Source: Antitrichia curtipendula
Taxonomy: Eukaryota > Streptophyta > Bryopsida > Hypnales > Leucodontaceae
Direction of reading: 5' to 3'
NCBI GenBank assembly: GCA_951230915.1
Contig: OX579640.1
Span: 13,288,981-13,352,980 of the forward strand
DNA: 64,000 nt
In this document: positions 38,401-47,973 of the stretch, in pieces
Position numbering within the stretch: position 1 is the stretch's first letter
Layout of the letters: the number at the start of each line of letters is the position of its first letter
The notes under the pieces: generated by a model
Databases searched by the model: none
The model's input: the letters and a program-made list of their open reading frames with translations, nothing else
Told to the model about the DNA's origin: nothing
Made by a program: the position numbers and the translations under genes

Positions 38401-40404
38401 TTTATATTCTTTAGGTGGATTTTGATGTTTATAAAATATTAAAGGAGATAGCATCATTTGAAATGGCTTCAAGGTGATGCTTTCACTGCCATGATAGACA
38501 ACTATAAAGAAAAGAATTCACTTGTGAGCTTCATCATATTTGATGTTATTATTATTTGTTTTTCATTTAAGTTATATTGTGTCAAACTGAAGGATTTTTT
38601 TTTAGTCTCAGGATGAAAAAAATTATCCAGAGCGTGAGTTTGAATTTTCTTTATCGCAACTGTCGGACCAACCTCAATTGTCGCTGATTTTTCATTGCCG
38701 CATAGGTGTTCACAAGATTAAGCGGATCATCTTGACCACCAAAACAACCTCGCGTGGAGAAACGATGGCATTAAAATCTTGAACAAGACACTCGGGCATT
38801 GGTGATCTTGTTGCAGGTTGGATGCGTTGAGTCCGGCAGCCGTGAAGTAACATTTGAAGGTTGTTTTGAAGGTTTAAATATCAATCAATATTATTGCATG
38901 GTCAAGCCTATTGAGGAAAATTGTGGTCATCAACAATGGTTGGAAGGGCCAATTAATCTTTAACTAAGGTTGATTGTGTTGATTATGTTGTTGCTATTGT
39001 CAAATGCATTCTCAAGTTCTTGCAGATGGAGTGATATTCTAATTGAAACTCTATTTCTTTTTTATCTCTATCAGACATATATTACTTTCTAGTTCATTAT
39101 TTCATACTTTGAGTGTTTTTCTAAATTAAATTTGTGTGTACGAAGTTGTACAAGGAAAATATTCAAATAATTTACCTTCTAGATACTTTGTGATGATTTA
39201 TCTTCTAACTAGGGATTTGGAATTAGTTTTATGGTCAAATTTCATGACCAATGTGTGTTAAGGGAGTCACATGGTCAAGATTTGGATTGAAGTCCATTTG
39301 ACTTGTGCGGTTCAGATAGAAGATAAGGTGGAGAAAAAGGAAGAATACTATTTATCTTTTCTTACACTGTTGTTTGTAAGGACCAAATGTTTGAGGAGCC
39401 ATAGTGTGTTGTATTTGGAGAATTCTAGAATGAAAATTGGAGGAGTTGTGTATTATGTTGTGGAGTTTCTAAACTGATCTTATTTACTTAATTTGGAGTT
39501 GTCAATTAAAAATTGTATTAGTTTGAGTGGAAAAATGTTTGTTATCTTCTGCATAAAAGGACATAGACTTTGACCGGCCATAAAAAATGGCCATATCTTT
39601 TGTTTGAAATGAAATTTAGAGACATTGTAGACAATTGTGTTGATTTTCTATGAAAATATAATTCATTTTATTTGAAATTTGTGTATGTCAGTTGTGAGTG
39701 ACTAAGTGAGGAAGGGTTTGTTGCCTTCTTTTCTCAAGGCCGAAACTTTGGATGGCCATAGAAGTTGGACAGAGTATTAGAATGAGTTGAAGTTTGGAGT
39801 TGAAGAAGATACTGAAGACTTGTGTGTTGTAGCTTGTGGCTTGCTTTTCATTGTAAACTTTGTTGTTATGGGTGGTGTAGGTGAAACCATTGCTTAGTCT
39901 CTTGTTGTGTTGTGGATATGACGAAGTGGGGTTCTTCGCTTACATGATCGTACTTTTATGTTGTTCCCACTGGTGAGGCACAATTGGTGATCATTGTGGG
40001 TTTCAAGTTTAAGAGCCAATCCCTATGACGATTCAGCTCATGATCTAGCCGTCTCATTTTATCCATCCAAAGTCCGTGGTTTCTTATCACCTATCCTAAC
40101 CTTTGAATTCAATTAGAGCTATAGCATGATAGGCGAATGGAGAGCAGTTTGAAGATTCGACGATCGAATTTGAAGGTTCTACACAAGTACAATTTTTTTA
40201 ATTCCCAAGCCATTTTTAGTCGCAACCACAATCTCCATGATTTCCCAAAATAAACCGCTCTTTATACAACAACGATGACTATTATTGAGGTGTCTACATT
40301 TTTGACAATACGTACTATTTGTTGTGCGGTTGGGAGAGCTTGGGAGCGACGCATACAAACTATTGTCTTCAAAATATTGATCTACATATTTGTAGGCATG
40401 TGGG
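35413..40404. other. Intergenic DNA with possible gene debris
   Basis: No complete gene. Around 37160-37490 two overlapping plus-strand frames (for example ALQFTSDQWDSFFKGVILQP in one) have mixed, protein-like composition but no family I can name. The stretch 38600-38830 is less AT-rich and may be transposon or gene debris. Confidence 0.4.
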
Positions 40405-40829
40405 GTGACTATTAAAGGCAAGGAATTTACTTACTTCGAAGACATTGGATTTAAAAATGGTTGCTTGTTAGTGTCATCTTTGTGGGTACATGATACAATT
40501 GAATTGTATCTGCGCAACTTCATTGTCTACAAAAATTTTACAAGACCTAATGGACGCCTGCAATATGTTGCAATATGTTATACAAATTTTATGGAAGGCT
40601 TGATAAAGATTCCACAAGACATCATTCTTTTTGAAAAATTGGGGTATCTTATTTGTACAAGTTAGTTCACATGACACTATCTTTGATATGTGGAAACACA
40701 TCAACTCCAACATTACTAAGATTGACATCAATGACTTTTTCAACATGATGACCACTCTGAACAACTACACCAAAAAGAGAAGAAACAAGTACTTATTTGA
40801 ATTCAAGCTGAAATTCTGTTCTAAGCCTT
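40405..40829 (+). pseudogene. DUF247 family protein, C-terminal fragment, frameshifted
   Basis: The frame from 40405 reads GKEFTYFEDIGFKNGCLLV..(HD)TIELYLRNFIVYK..YVAICYTNFMEGLIKIPQDIILFEKLGYL. It follows the plant DUF247 pattern: a (G)..F..I.F.nG.L segment, a T(E).(L).RN(L/F)I.(Y/F)(E/K) segment, and a Y...M..LI.(T/I)..D(V/I).L....GI segment. At about 40645 the frame shifts and homology continues in another frame (VSSHDTIFDMWKHINSN..) to 40829. The N-terminal half and the usual C-terminal membrane segment are not evident. DUF247 proteins are plant-specific and of unknown biochemical role; some sit at grass self-incompatibility loci. This copy looks dead. Confidence 0.75.
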
Positions 40830-40831
40830 AG

Positions 40832-41400
40832 ATTTTCTTATCATATCTTGCAAGTATTGCTTTGACTATAGCTACCTTGATTGAATTATATGCAATTGTC
40901 ATTGGCTTAAATGGGATGAATTTCCAATTTGCACCTAGACTTTGAAGTCTTTAATTTTCAAAATGTACACATCCTTTCATCATGAATGATGTTGAGTAAT
41001 AAAATGAAAGACCATTCTAAAGACTCTCTTGGTTAGAGCTTAGAAAGTTGGTGTCACGGTTGCTTTTGCCATTGGCTATTCTCACTACATCACAAAGTTT
41101 AGAACCTACAGATTGACAATGAATATTGCATGGTTACTGTTATTTCATGGGTGCGTACAATAATTTACAACTTATCGCATCATTACGATGCACACGATTA
41201 CTGCAAAAAATTGGTACTACTTTGTAATCAGTATTAACTATGTAACTTCTTTACAATCATCACAAGTGCGCAAAAGATACAATTTATGCATGAAAATTTA
41301 TTATCTTTGCTGTGCATTTTCTGTGTGTTGAAATACACGAAAAATCCATGACAATAATGTCACTGCCATTTGCATTGCAATAAAACTTATTAACTGGTAT
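40832..41400. other. Intergenic DNA
   Basis: AT-rich, and no feature is recognised. Confidence 0.5.
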
Positions 41401-41475
41401 CAATGTTCAAAAAATTATTGTCAATGTTTAAAAAACTATTGTCAATGTTTAAAAAATTATTGTCAATGTTTAAAT
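41401..41475 (+). repeat. 21-bp tandem repeat, about 3.6 copies
   Basis: Units of the form CAATGTTTAAAAAATTATTG (plus T) run head to tail with one or two substitutions. They are AT-rich and non-coding. Confidence 0.9.
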
Positions 41476-41792
41476 GAAGATTACCAATTTAATTAACAAA
41501 AAAATTTTACATCATTAAATTTCTTGAATTTTATTTATCATGACTTGATTAGTTGTATATAATTTAATGGCCATCAAATTCTAGCTTCAGTTGGATCCAT
41601 TAGTAGGCCGCCAAGAAACTTGGAGACATAGTGAAAGAACCACTTGACTGGAAATTGGTGAGAAGTGTGAGTGGGGAGATCTTTTTTATTTTGAAATCCA
41701 TCCAGTGAGCACCCAAACGATATGGGATACTTAGAAAATAAGAGTTGCACCGCTCATTGTCGAAACGTAGGAATTGAGTTAAGACTAAAATT

Positions 41793-42125
41793 TCAGACCT
41801 CATTTAGGCATAGTATATTAGCTTTTTGAAAAAAATTTCAAATTAAAAAAAGTTGGTAAATCAGATTAAGTTTCATCTCTAAAAATCGGTTTGAGATTTC
41901 AAGCCTCCAATCAAAAATTATATCAGACAAATTTCAGAGAGGCGTTTGAAAGGAATTGTTTTTGACATTTTTAAACATCCTCAATGAAACTTGTCCATAA
42001 CTTTTGAGTGGAATATTGAAATGTGAAACGGATTTTTGGAAATGAAACTCAACTTAATTTTACAACTTGTTTTAGTTCAAAGTTTTTCTTAAATATTTAT
42101 TCTACTATGCCTAAATGAGGTCTGA
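41793..42125. mobile_element. Foldback MITE (family F), 333 bp
   Basis: The termini are perfect inverted repeats of at least 23 bp starting TCAGACCTCATTTAGGCATA. The arms keep pairing, with mismatches, almost to the centre near 41960 ('agaggcgtttgaaagg' region). A related 350-bp hairpin is at 44968-45317. No coding capacity. No clear target duplication is seen. Confidence 0.85.
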
Positions 42126-42757
42126 TTTTTTACTTTGAACACAATTCCTGCTTTTCAATTGACTTAGTACTAAAATCGTGAAAGATAAAAAAATGCAATG
42201 CTAGTACAATAACTATGCACAGACATGATGTTGTATGATTATTGCACTAATTTTATATGTCTAAAATAAGCGCTAATGTTGCACGATATCAGTCACCCAT
42301 CGCTAAAACACTAAAGTCATACAGATTTTGTTACACATAGTTATCGTACAACTTCAACATTTCAAATTCAAATATGAATAACATGCTTGAACCACATTGT
42401 AGTCTTGAATGGAAATATCGTGTTGTAATAATATTTTTTAATGAACGAATGTAACATGAAAGCAATGCCCGACGATAATCGTATGATTACTAGTGACAAT
42501 TCGTGACAAAGGAACTTTGTGATGTAGCACCAAGCACTACTTGTTGCACAATGGCATCAATATGTGCATGCAACACTTTTTGTATACTTTCCATTGCACA
42601 TTTCTTAAGCTCAACATTGAATGCTTTGTCTTTCAAGTCTTTACAAACCAAGGAGGAAGGATGAATCATTGAAGGTCCCAATTTGTGAAATAGAACATTT
42701 GAAAATTGTTCATATAAAGCTCCTCAAAGTCACCTACATTAATTTTTATGTCAACTT
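42126..42757. other. Intergenic DNA; last 55 bp match APC6 intron 6
   Basis: Mostly featureless. From about 42700 to 42757 it matches 50627-50680 inside intron 6 of APC6 ('cctcaaagtcacctacatta' versus 'cctcaaagtcacctatgtta'). The match resumes at 45820, after the 3.06-kb element. Confidence 0.5.
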
Positions 42758-43860
42758 CATCTCGAACTTCCTATATGACTGAATGTCCATTTTTGTCGTA
42801 CGGATTCCGTTGGTTCATACAAATGTACGTATTACGTAGGCTTCGCAGTGTCCCATTCACACGTAAACAACATCCATTATGACAATATGTATATCGTGTC
42901 TCTTCTGTGTATATTACCATTGTGTCAATGTCACACGGAAACCATGTGTAACCAATTCCGTGCGGATTCAATGTCTAAGTAATGCTTGACGAAAGCGTCA
43001 TTGATTACGTCCTAAATCAACTTGTACGGAATCCGTGCGACATGGACACTGGTACATTGAAAGCATTTCTTAAAAAATTGAAAGGAAATTTGTGAATTTT
43101 TTTTGCGATAAAAAGCAGTTTTTCACATTGCTAAAAATATCCGCAATCCTCTTTGAAAAATGAACAGCTCCAGCCTAACCATCATGATTTTGTCAAAAAA
43201 AAAAAAATTCGAAATTTTTTACAAATATTTTTCTAGAAATACATAAGAATTTGCTTAATCTACTGCAAAAAAAAATAGAATAAAAAGCTTTTAACATCAC
43301 TAAAAATATCCAAAGTCCGATTTGGGAAAAACCCAACTCCCAGCCATTACAGTTTTGTCAAAAAAAATATTTTTTAAAATTTTTTAAATTTTCTTTAGAT
43401 ATATAAAAATGCTTGAATTATATATTACTAAAAGGAAATTGAAAAAAAAAATTACATCACTAAAAATATCCAAAGTCCATTGTGAAAAAGAAAACAATTT
43501 TCAATTATCTCAATTTTGTAAAAAACAAATCACAAAATTTTTGAATTTTTTTGGATGCACCTAACGAACTAATGCAAATAAAGAATATATTTTTTTTAAT
43601 TTTTGATTTTTTTTAACATAAATCCCTAAGAACAATGAATAGTTTTAAGTATGAAAAAATTTACAACCATTTCAATAAGTGATTCATGTAGTGTTTTGGT
43701 TAAGAATAATCTTTGTAAATGCGAGATTGTAGGTTTAAAATTGGCCACCATGAAGCAAGATCAGGCAAGTAATAGTGGGCGCAATCTAGAATATTCCAGA
43801 TAGGATAGAAAACCAAATTTTTGTTCATTGGGTATTGCTTTGATCTTTTTTTTGTAATTT

Positions 43861-44855
43861 TTTGTTGATTTGGCACAAGTTAACAAAATGGTCAAAAAAA
43901 TTTGTTGATTGGGATAGTACAATGGGGTACAGTCCATTTCCAAATTGCCTATTGTGCCATTCAAATTTTCTTTGCACAATATAGAGAAAAATTGGAAATT
44001 TTTGTCTTGCATAATTAATACTCAATTCTTACGCAATTCCAATCAAGTATACCAAATTTTTGTTCCAAAAAATGCAAAATACCATTTTTGGTGAATTTTT
44101 AAAGCCAATTTGCATGGTCATACGTAATATTTTATAGAAAACAATTGGTGATGAATTTTTTAATTCAGTTGCTTAGATATGTAAAGAACATCCATATGCA
44201 CATCTTTCTTATTAAAAAACATTCCTTAAGTAACAAAAATATGAGCAAGGAAGAGTTAAATGTGAGGCATTACATGACCAAACTTTGTCAAATACATATT
44301 TATATATTTTAACTAGATTTTGCTATTTGACCCGCACATTGTGACTAATTTTGTAAATGTGAATATGATGGTACAATTACTTTGCCAAAATTTACTTGAA
44401 ATATAAATATATCTATTTTACAAAGTTTGGTCATATGACGCCTCATATGGAACTTATCTTAGATAATTATTATTTTTGTTACTTAAGGGGGTGTTTTTAA
44501 TATGAAAGATGTGCATATGAATGTTTCCTATATATCTATACAATTGAATTATCATCACCAACTATTTTCAATAAAATATCATGTATAACTATGTAATTTG
44601 GCTTTAAAAATTCATCAATAATAGAATTTTGCATTTTCGGAACTTAAGTTTGGTATGCTTGATTGGGATTGCATAAGAATTGAGTATTAATTATGCAAGA
44701 CCAGAAATTCCAAAGTTTCTCTATACTATGCAAACAAAATTGGAATGGCACAATAGACAATTCATAAATGAACTGTACCCCACTATACAACGTCTACATC
44801 AACCAAAAAATCAATATTTTTTTGTTCATTTTGTTCATATTGACTTAGAAGAGTT
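43861..44855. mobile_element. Large foldback element, arms about 430 bp
   Basis: The left arm 43861-44293 and right arm 44414-44855 are inverted copies, joined by about 120 bp. Matching blocks include 'gcataattaatactcaattc' with its inverse 'gaattgagtattaattatgc', and 'gaccaaactttgtcaaat' with 'attttacaaagtttggtc'. Both arms hold an outward-reading frame of about 60 codons starting MSINYAR and sharing EWHNRQF. This follows from arm homology and is not by itself evidence of a gene. Confidence 0.8.
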
Positions 44856-44967
44856 TCAAATATTTTTTTGGCATTTGGGCAATGTTAAAATCACCAAGGT
44901 TGAATTTCTATGTGAAATGGAATTTTCTTTTCAAACTAGATCATTCACAATCCCGTATTTTTTAAAG

Positions 44968-45317
44968 TCAGTACACTTTGGTGACCGTTTAGGCATAGTA
45001 GAATAACATTTTTTAAGAAATTTTGAACTAAAAAAAGTTGAAAAATCAAGCTCACTTCTATCTCCAAAAATCCTTTTGCAATTTGAAGTCTCCAATCATA
45101 AGTTATGAGCAAAGTTCAGAGAGGGGTTTAAATGGAAATTTTCTTTGACATTTTTAAACACCCTCTCTGATTTCTGTCCATAACTTTTTAAGAGAAACTT
45201 CAAATTGCAAACTGATTTTTGGAGATGGAATGTGACTTGATTTACCAATTTTTATAGTTCAAAGTTTTCTGCAAAATACATTTCTACTATGCCTAAACGG
45301 CCACCAAAGTCTGCTGA
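44968..45317. mobile_element. Foldback MITE (family F), 350 bp
   Basis: The ends are TCAGTACACTTTGGTGACCG and, inverted, TCAGCAGACTTTGGTGGCCG; both are followed by the TTTAGGCATAGTAGAA block shared with 41793-42125. The arms fold back almost to the centre at about 45145. It is nested in the 3.06-kb element. Confidence 0.8.
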
Positions 45318-45404
45318 ACTAACAAATGAAATGAAAAAAAAATCGCAAGAAGTATACAAGTAAATTTCTACTCCTACATTACACAAAAGAATTACAACGT
45401 GATG

Positions 45405-45545
45405 CATTGGCCATATGTATGTGACCTCCCATGTAGGAGGTCAAGAGTTCGCCCGGCTGCCCACTTGGTGGGCTGCCCAGGTATGGGGGCTGAATTTTAA
45501 TTTTATTTTAATTTTTATAAAAAAGTCTTTAATTTTTTAATTTTT
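45405..45545 (+). mobile_element. SINE-like, tRNA-derived head with T-rich tail
   Basis: A box A-like TTGGCCATATG and, 30-40 bp on, a box B-like GAGTTCGCCCGG occur in the spacing of tRNA-derived SINE heads. A GC-rich hairpin (GCCCACTTGGTGGGC) and an AT-rich tail follow. No second copy is seen in the window, so the call rests on motif spacing alone. Confidence 0.35.
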
Positions 45546-45819
45546 AATTAATTTTAATTTGTGCAAAATAACATTTATTCCATGAGAAAAAAAACGTTTT
45601 CAATGATCTATGAAAGTGTCAAATCTGCACGATTATAATGCATGATTCAATGATATGAAAGTGGTACGACTTCCATTCATATCAATCTAATACATTAATC
45701 GCATGAAAGTCGTGGATTTTTTTAACTCACAGAATCAGTGCGATAGCGGTACGCAGGTATGAATTCACAGAATCCGTACGACAAAAATGGACATTCAGTG
45801 CCATAGGAAGTTTGAGATG

Positions 45820-45935
45820 CTGTGTCCAATAGGCTTATTTAAATTTGCTATCAATTTAAAATGATGACACTTGTTCATCTATTTTAGAACTGTGCACTAG
45901 TGATTTTATATGGTCTCAGGCTTCATGATTGATTG
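45820..45935 (+). repeat. Segment matching APC6 intron 6
   Basis: It aligns with 50685-50795 at roughly 75-80% by eye: 'ctgtgtccaatagg', 'cttgttcatctatt', 'ttttatatggtctcaggctt'. With 42700-42757 it forms a copy of that intron segment split by the 3.06-kb element. Confidence 0.65.
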
Positions 45936-47015
45936 ACACTTGTATAGGGATATTTGAAGCCAACATCTACAATAGAAGATAGAAAAAAGACTTAGAAAAA
46001 ATACATCATTAACTATTATACTCGAAAGTACTGAAAACATTTCTATTTAGTGTATTATACGCTATATTTCTTTATGTTGACCTTCTTTTTAGATAGAGAG
46101 AATCCACTTATGCCATTTTTGAGTTTGCTTTCCCCCAAAAAACATTGCCAATATTGTTCAAGATACAAAAGGAACACATCTTCTACAATTTTTTCCATAT
46201 GTTTCTATGTATTATATGGAGATTTGCATGTATAATTGTGTATAAATGAAAATAATATTTACATGCAATTGTATGTCCGAGATTGGATTGCTCCAATTCA
46301 TTCTCTATCAAAAAAAATTAGGGACCTTCATTTTCTAACTCATTTCCAAATTCCTCTTAGATTATGAATTAATTATGTTTTTTTCACTCTAGAAATCACT
46401 TTTTGGTCACTTGGGCCTTAAAGGGTTATCAAAAAGGTGCATATTGTTTTCTTCAATGTACTAATTGCATTTGGTGATGTATTGCACTAATAGTGTACAT
46501 GTCAAAATGTGGGTGCTTCTAGAATCGTATGTGAATCCAAAATTCATAGATGCTAATTCCACAAAGGTTTAGAAAATATGAAACAACCCATTCCTTATCA
46601 GTCCCCCATTATGGCCACGTAGATTGTTTCCTTTCCATCTAGGAAGTAATGAACAATGATAAATGATGTCACAATTCCTAGTACAGTTGTGGTACATTAT
46701 GATTGGCTACAAGACTCTCAATAGTGCAACCAACCCTTGATTGGAAATTATAAAATATATATGACCAATATGGGTGGAACAAAATCTTCAGCTGAAAAAT
46801 TCATAGTAAATATGTTTTAAGAAATAAAAATCTAAAAATTATGGAAACCTTCCAAACTCTGTTTTTGCATACAAGAAAATTTCTCCACCAAAGAAACCTG
46901 TCCTGTAGATATGTATATTTGCTTAAGTGGTCAGAAATGGGTTGCCTCCCTTACACGCCAATTCCATTTATCTTGCAAAAATGCATTTACTGAAGAATAT
47001 TTCAAGAAGTCCAAC
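45936..47015. other. Intergenic DNA upstream of APC6
   Basis: AT-rich and without a supported gene. A fragment at 46921-46945 ('gcttaagtggtcagaaatgg') resembles the subterminal part of MITE family A. Confidence 0.45.
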
Positions 47016-47032
47016 TCCCCAACTGAGGGCCA

Positions 47033-47521
47033 GGGTGGATTGACCCCCTCGCTCGGCCCTGTGGGCAAACCCTATTTTTTGCACATGAATTTTTTTGCAA
47101 ATTTTGAAGTACTAGAGAAGCTGCTAGAGAAGGCGGATTCTGCAGCATGGTGAGTCCGCTGGCGAGCCCGGAGGGCGAGCCAACTGGCCAAACTATGCTG
47201 TAGAATCCGCCCTCTCTAGCAGCTTCTCTGGCGTTAAAGTGCTGGACGTACGATTCGGTAATACAATTGAGAACGTACTCCATATAATTCAAGAATCGAC
47301 TGCCGATTATGCCAAGCAGAATCGGCAGTCTGTCCCAATTGCTGATTTTGCCAAAAAAAATTACTCAAAAAGAAGCTGAATCGAACGTCCAGCACTTTAA
47401 CTTCATATAGACCCCAAATTTGTTAAATGAAGTGAAGAACATACTCTGGAACGCCCCAAAATAGTTTTTTTTTTTTTTACATGCACCCCTGGTAAGGCCG
47501 AGCGAGGGGGTCAATCCACCC
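47033..47521. repeat. Nested long inverted repeats upstream of APC6
   Basis: Four inverted pairs lie in about 490 bp. The outer arms 47033-47058 and 47496-47521 are perfect over 26 bp (start GGGTGGATTGACCCCCTCGC). A second pair, 47115-47148 and 47195-47228, agrees at 32 of 34. A third, 47234-47256 and 47378-47400, agrees at 22 of 23. Between the arms of the third pair is an 11-bp stem with an 11-nt loop at 47298-47330 (GACTGCCGATT). The block is GC-richer than its surroundings and ends about 450 bp before the APC6 start codon. It may be a composite MITE. Transcribed, it would fold into a multi-stem RNA. Confidence 0.85.
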
Positions 47522-47535
47522 CGATCCCAACTGAG

Positions 47536-47973
47536 TTGGTCGCTTTATGGAGCTCTTATTTACCCGAGCATGAGTAGGTTTCCGTCCGTCGACGGTGAAA
47601 TCTTCGTCGTCGTCAACGAATGGCACACATCTCGTCGCCCCACTCTCGCGCGCTAAACTGCGTTTTCGTCGCCTTTCTGCCTCCTCTCCAATTCAAACTT
47701 TGCGGGGCATTCAACGCTTTGATCCTCATGCTGCTTAACATTTTCATGGATTGAACGATTAGGGATGTACACGAATCTGTGATTGCAAAGTAGTGCTGAA
47801 CACGAAACAAAGTCCTTCACGAATGTTGCCAAAGTGATTTTATAAACATTTCTGAACGAAGTTGCTGTCGCGAGCGAATTCGTGTCGTCCAAGGTTAGGG
47901 TGATCGAAGTCTTCCATTTGTGAAAGAGAACTCGAAGTTGGAAAATCGAAGAGTGCAAGTGGAAGAGAGCAGA
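47536..47973 (+). promoter_or_regulatory. APC6 promoter and 5' UTR region
   Basis: A CpG-rich island in AT-rich DNA lies directly before the APC6 start, with several TCGTC words and a palindromic TCGCGCGC near 47646. No TATA box stands out, as is common for housekeeping genes. An E2F-like reading of the CGCGC site is possible but not strict. The region upstream of the start codon in frame has no earlier ATG. Confidence 0.5.

Larger units (their letters stand above)
42758..45819. mobile_element. 3.06-kb non-autonomous TIR transposon
   Basis: The left end starts CATCTCGAACTTCCTATATG and the right end is its inverse (CATCTCAAACTTCCTATGGC in element orientation). The TIRs are about 53 bp with few mismatches and continue into subterminal copies of ACGGAATCCGT-like palindromes (42800, 42955, 43026, 45730, 45770). 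The flanks 42700-42757 and 45820-45935 join up when compared with an uninterrupted relative in APC6 intron 6, so this is a real insertion. Inside are foldback elements (43861-44855; 44968-45317) and a SINE-like unit. No transposase frame is present. Long TIRs suggest a Mutator- or hAT-like class, but no target duplication is evident. Confidence 0.75.
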
